From Victivallis sp. Marseille-Q1083 (GTDB taxonomy: Bacteria; Verrucomicrobiota; Lentisphaeria; Victivallales; Victivallaceae), in the NCBI RefSeq assembly GCF_903645315.1, contig NZ_CAHJXL010000002.1, positions 62,001 to 126,000 on the forward strand: 64,000 bases of DNA, written 5' to 3'. Of this stretch, positions 9,439 to 18,068 are shown piece after piece. Each line of letters starts with the position of its first letter. Within the stretch, counting starts at the first letter, position 1. The position numbers and the translations under genes are program-made. The notes below the pieces were generated by a model that searched no databases, was not told the origin of the DNA, and worked only from the letters and a program-made list of their open reading frames with translations.

Positions 9439-9528
9439 TGGCGGAGAGAGAGGGATTCGAACCCTCGGACCAGTTTCCCAGTCGCAGGTTTAGCAAACCT
9501 GTGCTTTCGGCCACTCAGCCATCTCTCC
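9439..9528 (-). tRNA. tRNA-Ser (anticodon GCU)
   Basis: A 90-nt class II tRNA. The acceptor stem GGAGAGA pairs with TCTCTCC, the anticodon stem-loop is CAGGTTTGCTAAACCTG with anticodon GCT, a long variable arm follows, and the T arm has GGTTCGAATCC. The discriminator is G and the CCA end is encoded (9441-9439). It reads AGC/AGU codons. Its 3' end faces the integrase remnant. Confidence 0.96.
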
Positions 9529-9649
9529 GCATACTCATTCCGAGCATAGGTTTAACATAGCTTATTTTACCTTTTCGTCAAGTCCGGATTGTACAAAAAA
9601 GTGGTTTTTTCGCGGAAAATGGACCGGTTTTGAGCGGGATGAATATGGA

Positions 9650-9708
9650 AAGAATAAAAACACCCTGCGGCAATTGAACGGAAGGATACCCAGCGCCTTG
9701 CCGCAGGG
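9650..9708 (-). terminator. Rho-independent terminator after iorB
   Basis: On the minus strand CCCTGCGGCAA (9708-9698) pairs perfectly with TTGCCGCAGGG (9673-9663) around a 24-nt loop, followed by TGTTTTTATTC. It lies 23 bp after the iorB stop. Confidence 0.8.
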
Positions 9709-9731
9709 GAGAAAATTCGATGGAGCCCGAC

Positions 9732-10202
9732 TCAGGAAGCGGCTCCCAGTTGAAACGCTGCTTCATTGACGGCGTGTAATTTTTCCGGCAGATATCGTTT
9801 GGCCGTTTCCCACAAGACAGCTGGTTCCAATTCAAGGTATTTACTCAGCGCGCCGAGCAACGCGATATTGATCGCTTTCTTATTTTCCAGCCTGTTCTGA
9901 TCGATATCATCCGGCGTGATCAAGATTCCTCCCTGCTTGAGTTTTGCCAGGTTGACTTCGATTTGCGTGTTGTCCAGGACGATCAACATGTCGGTTTCTC
10001 CTTCCGGTATCATCGGGCTGGCCACCTTGGCGCCAAAACGCACTTCACTGGAAACCGAACCGCCACGCTGGCTCATACCGTGCACTTCGCTCTTTTTGAC
10101 GTCGAAACCGGCTTCGAACAAGGCTTCCGCCAGGATATCGGTGACTTTCAGCACGCCTTGACCGCCGAGACCGGCGACCGTGATGTTTTTGACCGTATTC
10201 AT
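9732..10202 (-). CDS. iorB: indolepyruvate oxidoreductase beta subunit
   Basis: 156 residues of the pyruvate/ketoisovalerate oxidoreductase gamma-domain family: GLGGQGV (11-17), HGMSQRGGSVSSEVRFG (about 41-57) and the segment DMLIVLDNTQIEVNL. With the alpha subunit it makes the cytoplasmic enzyme that oxidatively decarboxylates aryl pyruvates to acyl-CoA, passing electrons to ferredoxin. Length is somewhat short of the roughly 190 residues usual for IorB. Its ATG overlaps the last base of the iorA stop (TGATG at 10204-10200), so the two are translationally coupled. A terminator follows. Confidence 0.9.
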   Translation of the reverse strand: MNTVKNITVAGLGGQGVLKVTDILAEALFEAGFDVKKSEVHGMSQRGGSVSSEVRFGAKVASPMIPEGETDMLIVLDNTQIEVNLAKLKQGGILITPDDIDQNRLENKKAINIALLGALSKYLELEPAVLWETAKRYLPEKLHAVNEAAFQLGAAS

Positions 10203-11794
10203 CAGTTTTTTCCTTCTTGTTTCGCTTCGTATCCCTTGATTTTGACGGCAGCGAGAATACAGGGCCGCCGCGCGATGATGACACTCAGGTCATCGGAGGC
10301 CAGACGCTGCTGCAACAAAGATTTGAAGGAATCCTGATCCAGAGTCGGATCGCAGATATCGACATGATCGACGCCGATTGCCTTAACGACGTCTTCCAGA
10401 ACTACCTTCGGCCCCGGCGTATGGTCCAGTTTGCGTCCGGTGGCCGGATTTTCCTGCAATCCGGTCATCGCCGTCGTCGAGTTGTCCAGAATGATGACGA
10501 CATGGCCGGTAGCCGGCCGGTTGTAAACCATCTCGACGATGCCGTTGATGCCGGTATGCAGAAACGTGCTGTCGCCGATGACGCTGACTACCCGGCGGGC
10601 TTCCGCCTCCGGCAGCACTTGACGCATGCCCAGTCCGGCGGTGACGCTGGCGCCCATGCAAACACAGGTGTCCACCGCTTCGAAGGGCGGCAAGACGCCG
10701 AGCGTATAGCAGCCGATGTCGCCGGAAACGATGCACTTGAGATCCCGCAACACTTCATAAGTCCGGCGGTGCGGGCAGCCGACACACAATTGCGGCGGTT
10801 TTCCGGCCGGCGGCGGCGGTTCCGGCGAAGTATCGCCGGCCAGGATCCGACGGATCCGCGAGACATTCAATTCGCCGAAACGGTACATTTCCGCTTTGCC
10901 TTCCGCCGGGATACCGGCCGCACGGCAGGCGTCGTACAGAATCGGATCGCCTTCTTCCAAGACGACGCAGCGTTTGACTTTGGCGGCGAACTGCCTCATC
11001 CGGTTCAATGGCAACGGATAAGTCATGCCGATTTTCAGAAAGGAAGCGTCCGGGGCGGCGTCGAGGGCGTGCTGGTAGGCGATGCCGCTGGCGATGATGC
11101 CGAGACTGGCATTGTTCATCGTCTCCTCGACGAAATCACTGCTTTCATTGAAGAGAGCCAGTTCATTGAGTTTGGCCCGCAATTTGCGATGGGCCGCCCG
11201 GGCGAAGGCCGGAATCATGACATTCTGCTTGACATCGCGTTCGTAATGGGTGGGACGCGGCGCTTCGGTCGCATGGTGCCGTTCGACGATGCATTTCGAG
11301 TGACAAATTCGGGTCGTTACCCGCAGCAATACCGGCAAATGGTATTGTTCAGACATTTCAAACGCCCGGAGCGTATAGAGATAAGCCTCCTGGGAATCGG
11401 TCGGTTCGAGCATCATGACACCGGCTGCCGCCGCATAACGCCGGTTGTCCTGTTCATTCTGGCTGGACGCCATGCCGGGGTCGTCGGCCGAGACGATAAC
11501 CAGACCGCCGGGAGTACCGCAGTAAGCGATCGTGAACAACGGGTCGGCGGCGACGTTGAGGCCGACGTGTTTCATCGTCACCAACGCTCTGGCATGCGCG
11601 AATGCGGCGCCGATGCCGACTTCGAGGGCGACTTTTTCATTCGGCGCCCATTCGGCCTTGCCGCCGAGTTCATTGAAGTAATCGAGAATTTCCGAAGACG
11701 GCGTACCGGGATAACCGACTCCCAGATGAACCCCGGCGTCGTAGGCGGCCATGGCGATGGCTTCATTGCCGCTGAGCAGCAGTTTATTGGCCAT
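10202..11794 (-). CDS. iorA: indolepyruvate oxidoreductase alpha subunit, no ferredoxin domain
   Basis: 530 residues starting at ATG 11794 (AAGGAAACTGTT upstream); the longer frame to 11950 overlaps the symporter and is rejected. The N-terminal pyrimidine-binding domain has LLSGNEAIA, VGYPGTPSSEI and MKHVGLNVAADP; the C-terminal thiamine-diphosphate domain has LCVGCPHR, SGDIGCYTLG, GDSTFLHTGINGI and LDNSTTAMTG. Known IorA proteins end in a ferredoxin-type domain with two CxxCxxC clusters. Here the protein stops at PCILAAVKIKGYEAKQEG and iorB starts at once, so that domain is absent. Electrons must leave by another carrier, or this is a variant 2-oxoacid enzyme. It lies 17 bp after the symporter gene. 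Confidence 0.92.
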   Translation of the reverse strand: MANKLLLSGNEAIAMAAYDAGVHLGVGYPGTPSSEILDYFNELGGKAEWAPNEKVALEVGIGAAFAHARALVTMKHVGLNVAADPLFTIAYCGTPGGLVIVSADDPGMASSQNEQDNRRYAAAAGVMMLEPTDSQEAYLYTLRAFEMSEQYHLPVLLRVTTRICHSKCIVERHHATEAPRPTHYERDVKQNVMIPAFARAAHRKLRAKLNELALFNESSDFVEETMNNASLGIIASGIAYQHALDAAPDASFLKIGMTYPLPLNRMRQFAAKVKRCVVLEEGDPILYDACRAAGIPAEGKAEMYRFGELNVSRIRRILAGDTSPEPPPPAGKPPQLCVGCPHRRTYEVLRDLKCIVSGDIGCYTLGVLPPFEAVDTCVCMGASVTAGLGMRQVLPEAEARRVVSVIGDSTFLHTGINGIVEMVYNRPATGHVVIILDNSTTAMTGLQENPATGRKLDHTPGPKVVLEDVVKAIGVDHVDICDPTLDQDSFKSLLQQRLASDDLSVIIARRPCILAAVKIKGYEAKQEGKN

Positions 11795-11811
11795 AACAGT
11801 TTCCTTACTTA

Positions 11812-13410
11812 TTAACGGTTCGTTTGATCGATATTGAGAAAGCATTTTTCCAGCAATTCGGGGCGGGGCGGCCTGGTCAGCAAACTGGTGACGACCAGCG
11901 CTGCGATGGACAGCGGCAGCGAGTAGACCAGCGAGTCGACAAACGGCCACGGAAATTCACTGATCAATTCGGTTCGGCCGAACAGGGCTTGACAGATACC
12001 CATTGCCGCCGACTCCTGACGATGCAGGAAGAGCAGGCCGAAACTGCTGGCCAGACTGCCGACGATGATACTGGCCCAGACACCGGCCCGGGTTGCCCGT
12101 TTCCAGTAAATTGCCGCACAGTAGGCCGGCAGGAATGCGGCGGCGCAAATCCCGAAAAAGATGGCGGTGCCGCGTGCAACGATCCCGGCAGGCAGCAGAA
12201 AACCCAGAAAGATGCTGACCGCAATGCCGATCAGGATACCGATTTTCGTGACCAGCGTGCTGCTGGGGCGTTTGAACAACGGACAGAATACGTCGTGGCC
12301 GAACGAGGTGCCGGTGACATGATAAAGCGAACTCAGCGTCGACATTGCCGCCGACAGCAAGGTAATCGTAAAGAGATAGACGAACCATTGCGGCATTGCC
12401 CGGTTGATGAACAGCGGAATGATGGTGTCCGGATTGCCGCCGGCCGCTTCGGCAGCAATCTGTTGAAAGTCCGGATTGCGGTAAAACCAGACATTGGACA
12501 ACGCACCGACCACATAAGCGCCGCCGGCGGTGACCAGAATGAAAATCGAGCCGACCAGGATGGCCTGGTTGAGTTGTTTGCCGCTCTTGACGGTCATGAA
12601 GCGTACTGCCAGTTGGGGTTGAGCCAGGGCGCCGATGCCGACGCCGAGCATCAGACTGGAGACCAGCGTCCACCACCATTGGGAATTGAAACGCGGCATC
12701 GAAGTCCAGCCGACGTGGCCGAGCGGTTTGAGGCCGTCCGGCACCAGCGGGGTCAGATCGGAAAGCGCCCGGTGCGCTTCGGAGATGCCGCCGAGTTCAA
12801 CATAAGTCATCGTCACCAGGAAAACCATGCCGCAGAACATGACGCTACCCATCAGGGCGTCGATGTTCATCACTCCCTTGAGGCCGCCGACAGTAACGTA
12901 AATGGCGATGAACAAAGCAAAACCGAGCAGGGCGACCGGGTAGGCGACGTGCAATGTTTCCTGTAAAAAGCGGGCGCCGCCGATCAGCACGACGCCGGAG
13001 TAAAGCGGCATGAACAGGAAAATGATCAGACCACAGGCTATCTTCAGCCATTCGGAATCGAAACGCCGGCCGATGAATTCCGGAAAAGTGCCGGCGTCGA
13101 GCCGGTGGCCGATTCGCCGGGTGCGCCGGCCGAAGAAGAGAAAGGCGACCAGAATGCCGATGGCGATATTCATGAACGGCAGCCACAGCAAGCCCAAGCC
13201 GAACAGCGCCGCCATGCCGCCGAATCCGACGATCGCCGAAGTGCTGATAAAGGCCGCCCCATAGGACATCGCCATGACGAACGGGTTGACCGAACGGCCG
13301 GCCACCAGATAATCCTGGCTGTTCTTGGTTTGCCGGTAACCGCGGTAACTCAAGTAGGCGATTACCCCGAGGTAGACGACGATGATGCCGACCAGTGCGA
13401 AATAATTCAT
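11812..13410 (-). CDS. sodium:solute symporter (SSS family)
   Basis: 532 residues from ATG 13410, with about 13 membrane segments. SSS features include LVAGRSVNPFVMAMSYGAAFISTSAIVGFGG near the N-terminus (written here as adjacent motifs AGRSVNPFVMAM and SYGAAFISTSAIVG), PEFIGRRF (about 110) and the segment LSAAMSTLSSLYHVTGTSFG, the Na+-site region of the LeuT-like fold. It would co-transport Na+ with an organic solute, plausibly a monocarboxylate or 2-oxoacid given its link to iorAB. Its start overlaps the stop of the small accessory gene by 4 nt, and iorA follows after 17 bp, so all four genes make one operon. Confidence 0.9.
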   Translation of the reverse strand: MNYFALVGIIVVYLGVIAYLSYRGYRQTKNSQDYLVAGRSVNPFVMAMSYGAAFISTSAIVGFGGMAALFGLGLLWLPFMNIAIGILVAFLFFGRRTRRIGHRLDAGTFPEFIGRRFDSEWLKIACGLIIFLFMPLYSGVVLIGGARFLQETLHVAYPVALLGFALFIAIYVTVGGLKGVMNIDALMGSVMFCGMVFLVTMTYVELGGISEAHRALSDLTPLVPDGLKPLGHVGWTSMPRFNSQWWWTLVSSLMLGVGIGALAQPQLAVRFMTVKSGKQLNQAILVGSIFILVTAGGAYVVGALSNVWFYRNPDFQQIAAEAAGGNPDTIIPLFINRAMPQWFVYLFTITLLSAAMSTLSSLYHVTGTSFGHDVFCPLFKRPSSTLVTKIGILIGIAVSIFLGFLLPAGIVARGTAIFFGICAAAFLPAYCAAIYWKRATRAGVWASIIVGSLASSFGLLFLHRQESAAMGICQALFGRTELISEFPWPFVDSLVYSLPLSIAALVVTSLLTRPPRPELLEKCFLNIDQTNR

Positions 13411-13571
13411 GGCCGCTCTTGTTCGGTGTTGTCCAGCGCGGCGGGTTCCAGTTGATCGCAATCGTCGCCGCGATTGAAATTGATTGCTCCGTAAATTACC
13501 CCGATCAGCATGGCAATCACATTGGCATAAAAAGCCAGCGCCACAACCCAGTCATCCAGTCCCAACAACAT
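13407..13571 (-). CDS. symporter small accessory protein
   Basis: 54 residues beginning MLLGLDDWVVALAFYANV, one or two membrane segments, then a polar tail NFNRGDDCDQLEP. This matches the very small proteins encoded just before SSS symporters, also called symporter small accessory proteins. ATG 13571 was chosen because GGAGGG lies about 10 nt upstream and because the family begins at M(L)LGL; the longer frame to 13628 adds 19 unlike residues. ATGA overlap with the symporter start at 13407-13410 indicates coupled translation. Confidence 0.82.
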   Translation of the reverse strand: MLLGLDDWVVALAFYANVIAMLIGVIYGAINFNRGDDCDQLEPAALDNTEQERP

Positions 13572-13651
13572 AGCGAGCAAATCCCTCCGTGAAAATTTGG
13601 CAGTTAAATCTATAAAATAGTCGGTCAAAGCAAGGTTGGCAAATCGGTTGC

Positions 13652-13689
13652 AAAAAAAAATCCCGTGTTTCCAGACAAGGAAACACGGG
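13652..13689 (-). terminator. Rho-independent terminator after hppA
   Basis: On the minus strand CCCGTGTTTCC (13689-13679) pairs perfectly with GGAAACACGGG (13672-13662) around a 6-nt loop, followed by A and a run of nine T. It lies 20 bp after the hppA stop and separates hppA from the symporter operon. Confidence 0.93.
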
Positions 13690-13709
13690 ACGGCATTCCG
13701 AAAAAGGAA

Positions 13710-16109
13710 TTATTTGCCGAGGGCAATCCCCAGCCAGTCTTGAATGACCGGCGAATATTTGATGACCACCGGAGCGAAAACGATGCTGACCATGCTCATC
13801 AATTTGATCAGGATGTTCAACGCCGGGCCGGAGGTGTCTTTGCACGGGTCGCCGACAGTGTCGCCGACCACGGCGGCGCCGTGAACCGGGTTCTTGGTGC
13901 CGTCCGGCAGCTTCTTGCCGCCGTGGGCGCCTTTTTCGATGAACTTTTTGGCGTTGTCCCAAGCGCCGCCGGCATTGTTCAGCATCGTTGCCAGCAGGAA
14001 ACCGCCGGTCAGACCGCCGGCCAGCAGGCCCATGACGCCCGGCACGCCGAGAATCAGGCCGGTGACGACCGGAACGATGATCGCCAGCAGCGACGGAATC
14101 ACCATCTCACGCTGGGCGCCGGCGGTGGAAATCGCCACGCAGCGGGCGTAATCCGGCGTCGCTTTGCTTTCCATGATGCCCGGGATTTCCTTGAACTGGC
14201 GACGCACTTCCTGCACCATCGAACCGGCGGCGCGGCCGACGGCCTTCATCGTCATCGCGCAGAAGACGAACGCCATCATGCAGCCGAGGAACAGGCCGCA
14301 AATCAGCAGCGGACTCATGATGTGCAGGTTGTAGGCATCGACGAATTCCAGAATCGACGCGTTGTGGGCTCTTTCGGCGGTAAAACCGAGGAAGGTGCCG
14401 TCGGCGGAAGCCTTGGCCAATTTGGAGATCCACAGCTTCGCTTCCTCCAGGTAGGCGGCCAGCAACGCCATCGCGGTCAAAGCGGCCGAACCGATCGCAA
14501 ATCCTTTGCCGGTGGCGGCCGTCGTGTTGCCGAGCGAGTCCAGCATGTCGGTACGTTCCCGCACCTGAGACGGCAGACCGGACATTTCGGCGTTGCCGCC
14601 GGCGTTGTCGGCAATCGGGCCGTAAGCGTCGGTTGCCAGCGTGATGCCCAGCGTCGACAGCATGCCGACTGCGGCAAAGCCGATGCCGTAGAGGCCCATC
14701 GTGAAGTTATGGAAGCCGTCGGAGAACCCGAACGCGCAGATGATGCCGATGACGATGGTGATGACCGGGATGCCGGCCGAATACATGCCGGTGGCCAGAC
14801 CGTCGATGATCGTCGTGGCCGGACCCATGACCGCCTGGCCGGCGATGCCGCGGGTCGGCGCGTATTCGTCACTGGTATAATATTCGGTCGCCTGGCCGAT
14901 GATCACACCGGCCGCCAGACCGGCGACGACGGAGCCGAAAATACCCCAGGAGATGTATCCGTTGCCTGCCAGGCAGGCCAGAGCGGCGAGGATCAGGATC
15001 GAGCTGCCGAGCGTGCCGGTCAGCAGGCTGTGCAGCAGATTCTTCTGCGAAGCGCCTTCCCGGCACTTGACCAGGATCATGCCGACGATCGAGAAGATCG
15101 TACCGAGACCGGCGACGACCATCGGCGCGGTCACCAGCCGGAGCGCCTGCTCGGCATCGCCGAACTGCACGCCGACGGCGGCCCCGAGGGCGGCGGTCGC
15201 CAGGATGGAACCGCAATAGGATTCGTAAAGGTCGGCTCCCATGCCGGCGACGTCGCCGACGTTGTCGCCGACGTTGTCGGCGATGGTGGCCGGATTGCGC
15301 GGGTCGTCTTCCGGAATACCGGCTTCGACCTTACCGACCAGGTCGGCGCCGACGTCGGCCGCTTTCGTATAGATGCCGCCGCCGACACGGGCGAACAGCG
15401 CCTGAGTCGAAGCACCCATGCCGAAGGTCAGCATCGTCGTGGTGATCTGGACGAGTTTTTCGGTGGCGGTGCAGCCTTCCGGCACCAGATGCAAGCCGGC
15501 GATGGTCAAACCGTTCGCCATATTTTCCGGAGTGAAGAAAACATTGTCCAGCAGCCAGTACCAGACGCAGATGTCGAGCAGCCCGAAGCCGACGACGACC
15601 AGTCCCATGACGGCGCCGGAACGGAAAGCGACCTGCAAACCGCGGTTCAAGCCCTCGCTGGCGGCCTGGGCCGTCCGGCTGGAGGCGTTGGTCGCCGTGC
15701 GCATGCCGATGTAGCCGCAGAGGCCGGAGAAGATACCGCCGGTCAGGAAGGCAACCGGAACGAACGGGTTCTGGATGCCCATGAAGGCCAGCACGGTGAA
15801 GATGACGAACAGCACGACGAAGACGGCCGAGACGACTTTGTACTGCCGGAACAGATAGGCCATCGCGCCTTCGCGGACATAACCGGCAATTTCCTGCATT
15901 TTGGCGTTGCCGGGATTGGCGGCCATCATCTTCCGGTAGAAAATGATCGCCACCAGCAGGGCGAGAATTGACGCCAGCGGCGCCACGTACCAATACATGC
16001 TGAAATCGGTGGAGGTGACTTCAGTTGCCACTTCGACGGCCTCTTCGCCGGCAACGGCGCAGGCGCCGGTCAGCAGAAAGGCAGTCAGAAGACCCAGGGA
16101 GTGCTTCAT
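13710..16109 (-). CDS. hppA: membrane pyrophosphatase, K+-dependent type, ion-pumping
   Basis: 799 residues from ATG 16109 (AGAGG about 11 nt upstream), with an N-terminal signal-like segment and about 16 membrane helices. It hydrolyses pyrophosphate and pumps Na+ and/or H+ across the inner membrane. The substrate site is clear: [19 protein letters not shown] followed by [18 protein letters not shown] (about 245-290), and the late [12 protein letters not shown] motif. [10 protein letters not shown] (about 525-534) has Ala where K+-independent enzymes have Lys, so it should belong to the K+-dependent group, many of which pump Na+. Sequence alone does not settle the pumped ion. It stands alone with its own terminator. 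Confidence 0.96.
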   Translation of the reverse strand: MKHSLGLLTAFLLTGACAVAGEEAVEVATEVTSTDFSMYWYVAPLASILALLVAIIFYRKMMAANPGNAKMQEIAGYVREGAMAYLFRQYKVVSAVFVVLFVIFTVLAFMGIQNPFVPVAFLTGGIFSGLCGYIGMRTATNASSRTAQAASEGLNRGLQVAFRSGAVMGLVVVGFGLLDICVWYWLLDNVFFTPENMANGLTIAGLHLVPEGCTATEKLVQITTTMLTFGMGASTQALFARVGGGIYTKAADVGADLVGKVEAGIPEDDPRNPATIADNVGDNVGDVAGMGADLYESYCGSILATAALGAAVGVQFGDAEQALRLVTAPMVVAGLGTIFSIVGMILVKCREGASQKNLLHSLLTGTLGSSILILAALACLAGNGYISWGIFGSVVAGLAAGVIIGQATEYYTSDEYAPTRGIAGQAVMGPATTIIDGLATGMYSAGIPVITIVIGIICAFGFSDGFHNFTMGLYGIGFAAVGMLSTLGITLATDAYGPIADNAGGNAEMSGLPSQVRERTDMLDSLGNTTAATGKGFAIGSAALTAMALLAAYLEEAKLWISKLAKASADGTFLGFTAERAHNASILEFVDAYNLHIMSPLLICGLFLGCMMAFVFCAMTMKAVGRAAGSMVQEVRRQFKEIPGIMESKATPDYARCVAISTAGAQREMVIPSLLAIIVPVVTGLILGVPGVMGLLAGGLTGGFLLATMLNNAGGAWDNAKKFIEKGAHGGKKLPDGTKNPVHGAAVVGDTVGDPCKDTSGPALNILIKLMSMVSIVFAPVVIKYSPVIQDWLGIALGK

Positions 16110-16277
16110 GTTTTTCAATACCTCTTTTTGCTTATTTGTTAATTTTCGGAAAAAGCCAAACACGATAAAATACTTTAAAAACTCCCAATTGCAAGATTGG
16201 TTTTGCATGATAAATTAAGAGTTCGTAAATTCGAAATGGAAAAACATGGACATTTTTATATATCAGGAGGGGATGAA

Positions 16278-16445
16278 ATGAAAACAATCGGAATTATTCT
16301 GATTGTCATTTTAGCCGGCTGGGCATTGTACCGCTATCTTCGACGCTCGAGCCGGGGAGACTGCTGCTGCGGTTGTCTGAAGAACTGTTCGGCGGACCGG
16401 AAGCGGCAAGGCGGCGGAGAGGAGCCGAAAGATGCCGACCGCTGA
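16278..16445 (+). CDS. small membrane protein with Cys-rich tail (FeoB-associated-like)
   Basis: 55 residues: one membrane segment (TIGIILIVILAGWALYRYL) and then a short tail with RGDCCCGCLKNCSADRK. This layout resembles the small FeoB-associated Cys-rich membrane proteins, but no feo gene is nearby, so a metal-related role is only a guess. ATG 16278 follows AGGAGGGG closely; the longer frame from 16197 starts before that site and is not favoured. Its 3' end overlaps the GNAT start by 14 nt, so the two are probably co-translated. It is divergent from hppA. Confidence 0.7.
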   Translation: MKTIGIILIVILAGWALYRYLRRSSRGDCCCGCLKNCSADRKRQGGGEEPKDADR

Positions 16446-16938
16446 TTTTCAGCTCCGTGCGGCCGAATCGGATGCCGAATTGCGGCGAATTGAGGCATTG
16501 GCCAGAAGAATCTGGCCGAAAACTTATGACGGCATATTGTCGCCGGAACAGCTCGAATACATGCTTCACATGATGTATGATCTGCCGGTGTTGCGCCGGG
16601 AACTGGCCGAGGGGGTTTGTTTTCGGATTCTATATGATGGAGAGAGCCCGATCGGCTTTTTTTCCTGTGGTCCTTACCGCGAAGGAGTCGCCAAGCTGCA
16701 CAAGCTCTATCTCGATTACGACTATCATCATCTGGGGTTGGGCAGTTACATGCTGCAGGCGGCCAAACAACTGCTGCGGGAGGCCGGCTACCGGCATATG
16801 CTGCTCAATGTCAACAAAAATAACCGCAACGCCTTGCGTGCCTATGAGCGCAACGGCCTGGTGCTGGAGCAAGCGGTCGTCAACGATATCGGCAACGGTT
16901 TCGTCATGGACGATTACGTCTTCGGTTGCGACTTGTAG
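16432..16938 (+). CDS. GNAT family N-acetyltransferase
   Basis: 168 residues with GNAT motif A (KLYLDYDYHHLGLGSYML, about 86-103) and the downstream NVNKNNRNALRAYERNGL motif B region. The N-terminal ALARRIWPKTYDGILSPEQLEYML is seen in GNAT proteins near the PaiA-type polyamine/spermidine acetyltransferases, so a small-amine substrate is possible. The start is preceded by GGAGAGGAGCC. It overlaps the small membrane protein gene. About 30 bp after its stop the IS3 remnant begins. Confidence 0.87.
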   Translation: MPTADFQLRAAESDAELRRIEALARRIWPKTYDGILSPEQLEYMLHMMYDLPVLRRELAEGVCFRILYDGESPIGFFSCGPYREGVAKLHKLYLDYDYHHLGLGSYMLQAAKQLLREAGYRHMLLNVNKNNRNALRAYERNGLVLEQAVVNDIGNGFVMDDYVFGCDL

Positions 16939-16970
16939 AGAAAAAGCCACCTTGCGCCCCGCCTCTGAGG

Positions 16971-17757
16971 TGACCCCCAAAATTTGGACGGTTTAAGGCA
17001 GCGAGGAATGAGTTCGGTATTGCACCGGGCTCATTCCTTTTAATTTCAAAGATATCCTGTCGTTGTTGAAATAGCAAATGTATTCACTGAGCTTTTTCTC
17101 AAACTCCTCAACCGATTCAAAGTGCTCGCCGAAAAACATTTCAGTCTTGAGTCTGTCGAAGAAGTTTTCCATCACGCTGTTGTCAAGGCAATTCCCCTTT
17201 CTGGACATACTTTGTGTAATGTTATGTTCGCTCAGCATCTTCTGGAACTTCCTCATTTGATATTGCCAGCCTTGATCAGAGTGCATGATCGGAGCCGCAT
17301 CAGGAGGCAATTTGAAAAATAAGCCTGCCATCATATTTTTTGTTTGAACAAAGTTTGGGTTTCTGCTGATGGAGTAGGACACCACTTCCGAATTAAATAA
17401 ATCCAAGATTGGAGACAGGTAGACCTTCTCATCACAAACGGCAAATTCCGTCACATCCGTGACCAGTTTTTCGAAGGGCTTGTGAGCTTTGAATTGCCGG
17501 TCCAGAATATTGGGAGCTACTTTCCCGACAGAGCCTTTATATGACCGGTACTTATTTCTTTTTTGCTTCCCTTGAAATCTCATTTCTCGCATCAGTTTTT
17601 GCGTTGTTTTGTGGTTGACCGTGAAACCGGCTTGCCGCAAAACAGCATGAATGCGACGATAGTCATATTGACTTTTGTTCGTTTCGAATATCTCTTGAAT
17701 TTGCCGTCGGATTGTTCCATATTTATCTGTTTGGGAAGCATTTTTTACCTGATAATA
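16971..17757 (-). mobile_element. IS3-family remnant, truncated in orfB
   Basis: The right end looks native: TGACCCCCAAAATTTGGACG at 16971, the usual IS3-type TG terminus. The other side stops abruptly inside the 5' region of orfB near 17757, where an unrelated plus-strand coding fragment begins. No orfA, left end or target duplication is visible. The element therefore lost its left half in a deletion or recombination. Confidence 0.8.
16993..17757 (-). pseudogene. IS3 orfB transposase, 5' truncated
   Basis: The open frame starts without an initiator at YYQVKNASQTDKYG (17757) and runs through RRIHAVLRQAGFTVNHKTTQ (HTH_21-like region) into an rve integrase core: FEKLVTDVTEF with the first Asp, LDLFNSEVVSYSISRNP with the second Asp region, HSDQGWQY, and SMSRKGNCLDNSVMENFFDRLKTE carrying the final Glu, so the DDE residues are present. 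About 30 N-terminal residues of orfB and all of orfA are missing. It ends TAA 16993-16995. Confidence 0.85.
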
Positions 17758-17986
17758 TTATTACAGGCATACCGTTCTTTATCTTGCCGATGATGGCAGC
17801 ACCGAACCGTTTATCGCCGACGGCCCCGCCATGCAGATCCGCCAGGTCATTTTGCCGAACGATACGATTGGAACCTCCAACGCTGTAATGAACTTTACCT
17901 GTCAACGCCCCACTCCTCCTTACGTGCACTCCTACTACAATTACAGTGTTTATACTTTGCACGGCCCGTTGCCCACCTGTCCTTGA
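17756..17986 (+). pseudogene. C-terminal fragment of an unknown protein cut by the IS3 remnant
   Basis: One plus frame stays open from the IS3 junction to TGA 17984-17986 and reads YRHTVLYLADDGSTEPF, IADGPAMQIRQVILPNDTIG and NFTCQRPTPPYVHSYYNY. The codon composition and protein-like content suggest the 3' end of a real gene whose front was lost with the left half of the IS3. No family is recognised. The 82 bp from there to the next gene show only its leader and ribosome site. Confidence 0.5.
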
Positions 17987-18068
17987 TTACGTATAACAAC
18001 CGGAAAGGATTGCATATAAAAAACAACTGCCGAAATTCCATTACGGGGAAAGATGGGGAGATTCTGAA

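Noticed and set aside
10217-12966. Long plus-strand frames (10217-11815, 11824-12966)
   Set aside because: Antisense of iorA and the symporter, with no family-like motifs.
13665-15971. 768-codon plus-strand open frame rich in His, Asp, Arg and Gly
   Set aside because: Exact antisense of hppA; composition is typical of a GC-rich shadow.
13710-16109. Deciding Na+ or H+ pumping for the pyrophosphatase
   Set aside because: K+ dependence can be read from the Ala site, but the pumped ion depends on residues I cannot align reliably by eye.
17723-17962. Minus-strand frame of 79 codons
   Set aside because: Runs across the IS3 joint out of frame with orfB and opposite a better plus-strand fragment.
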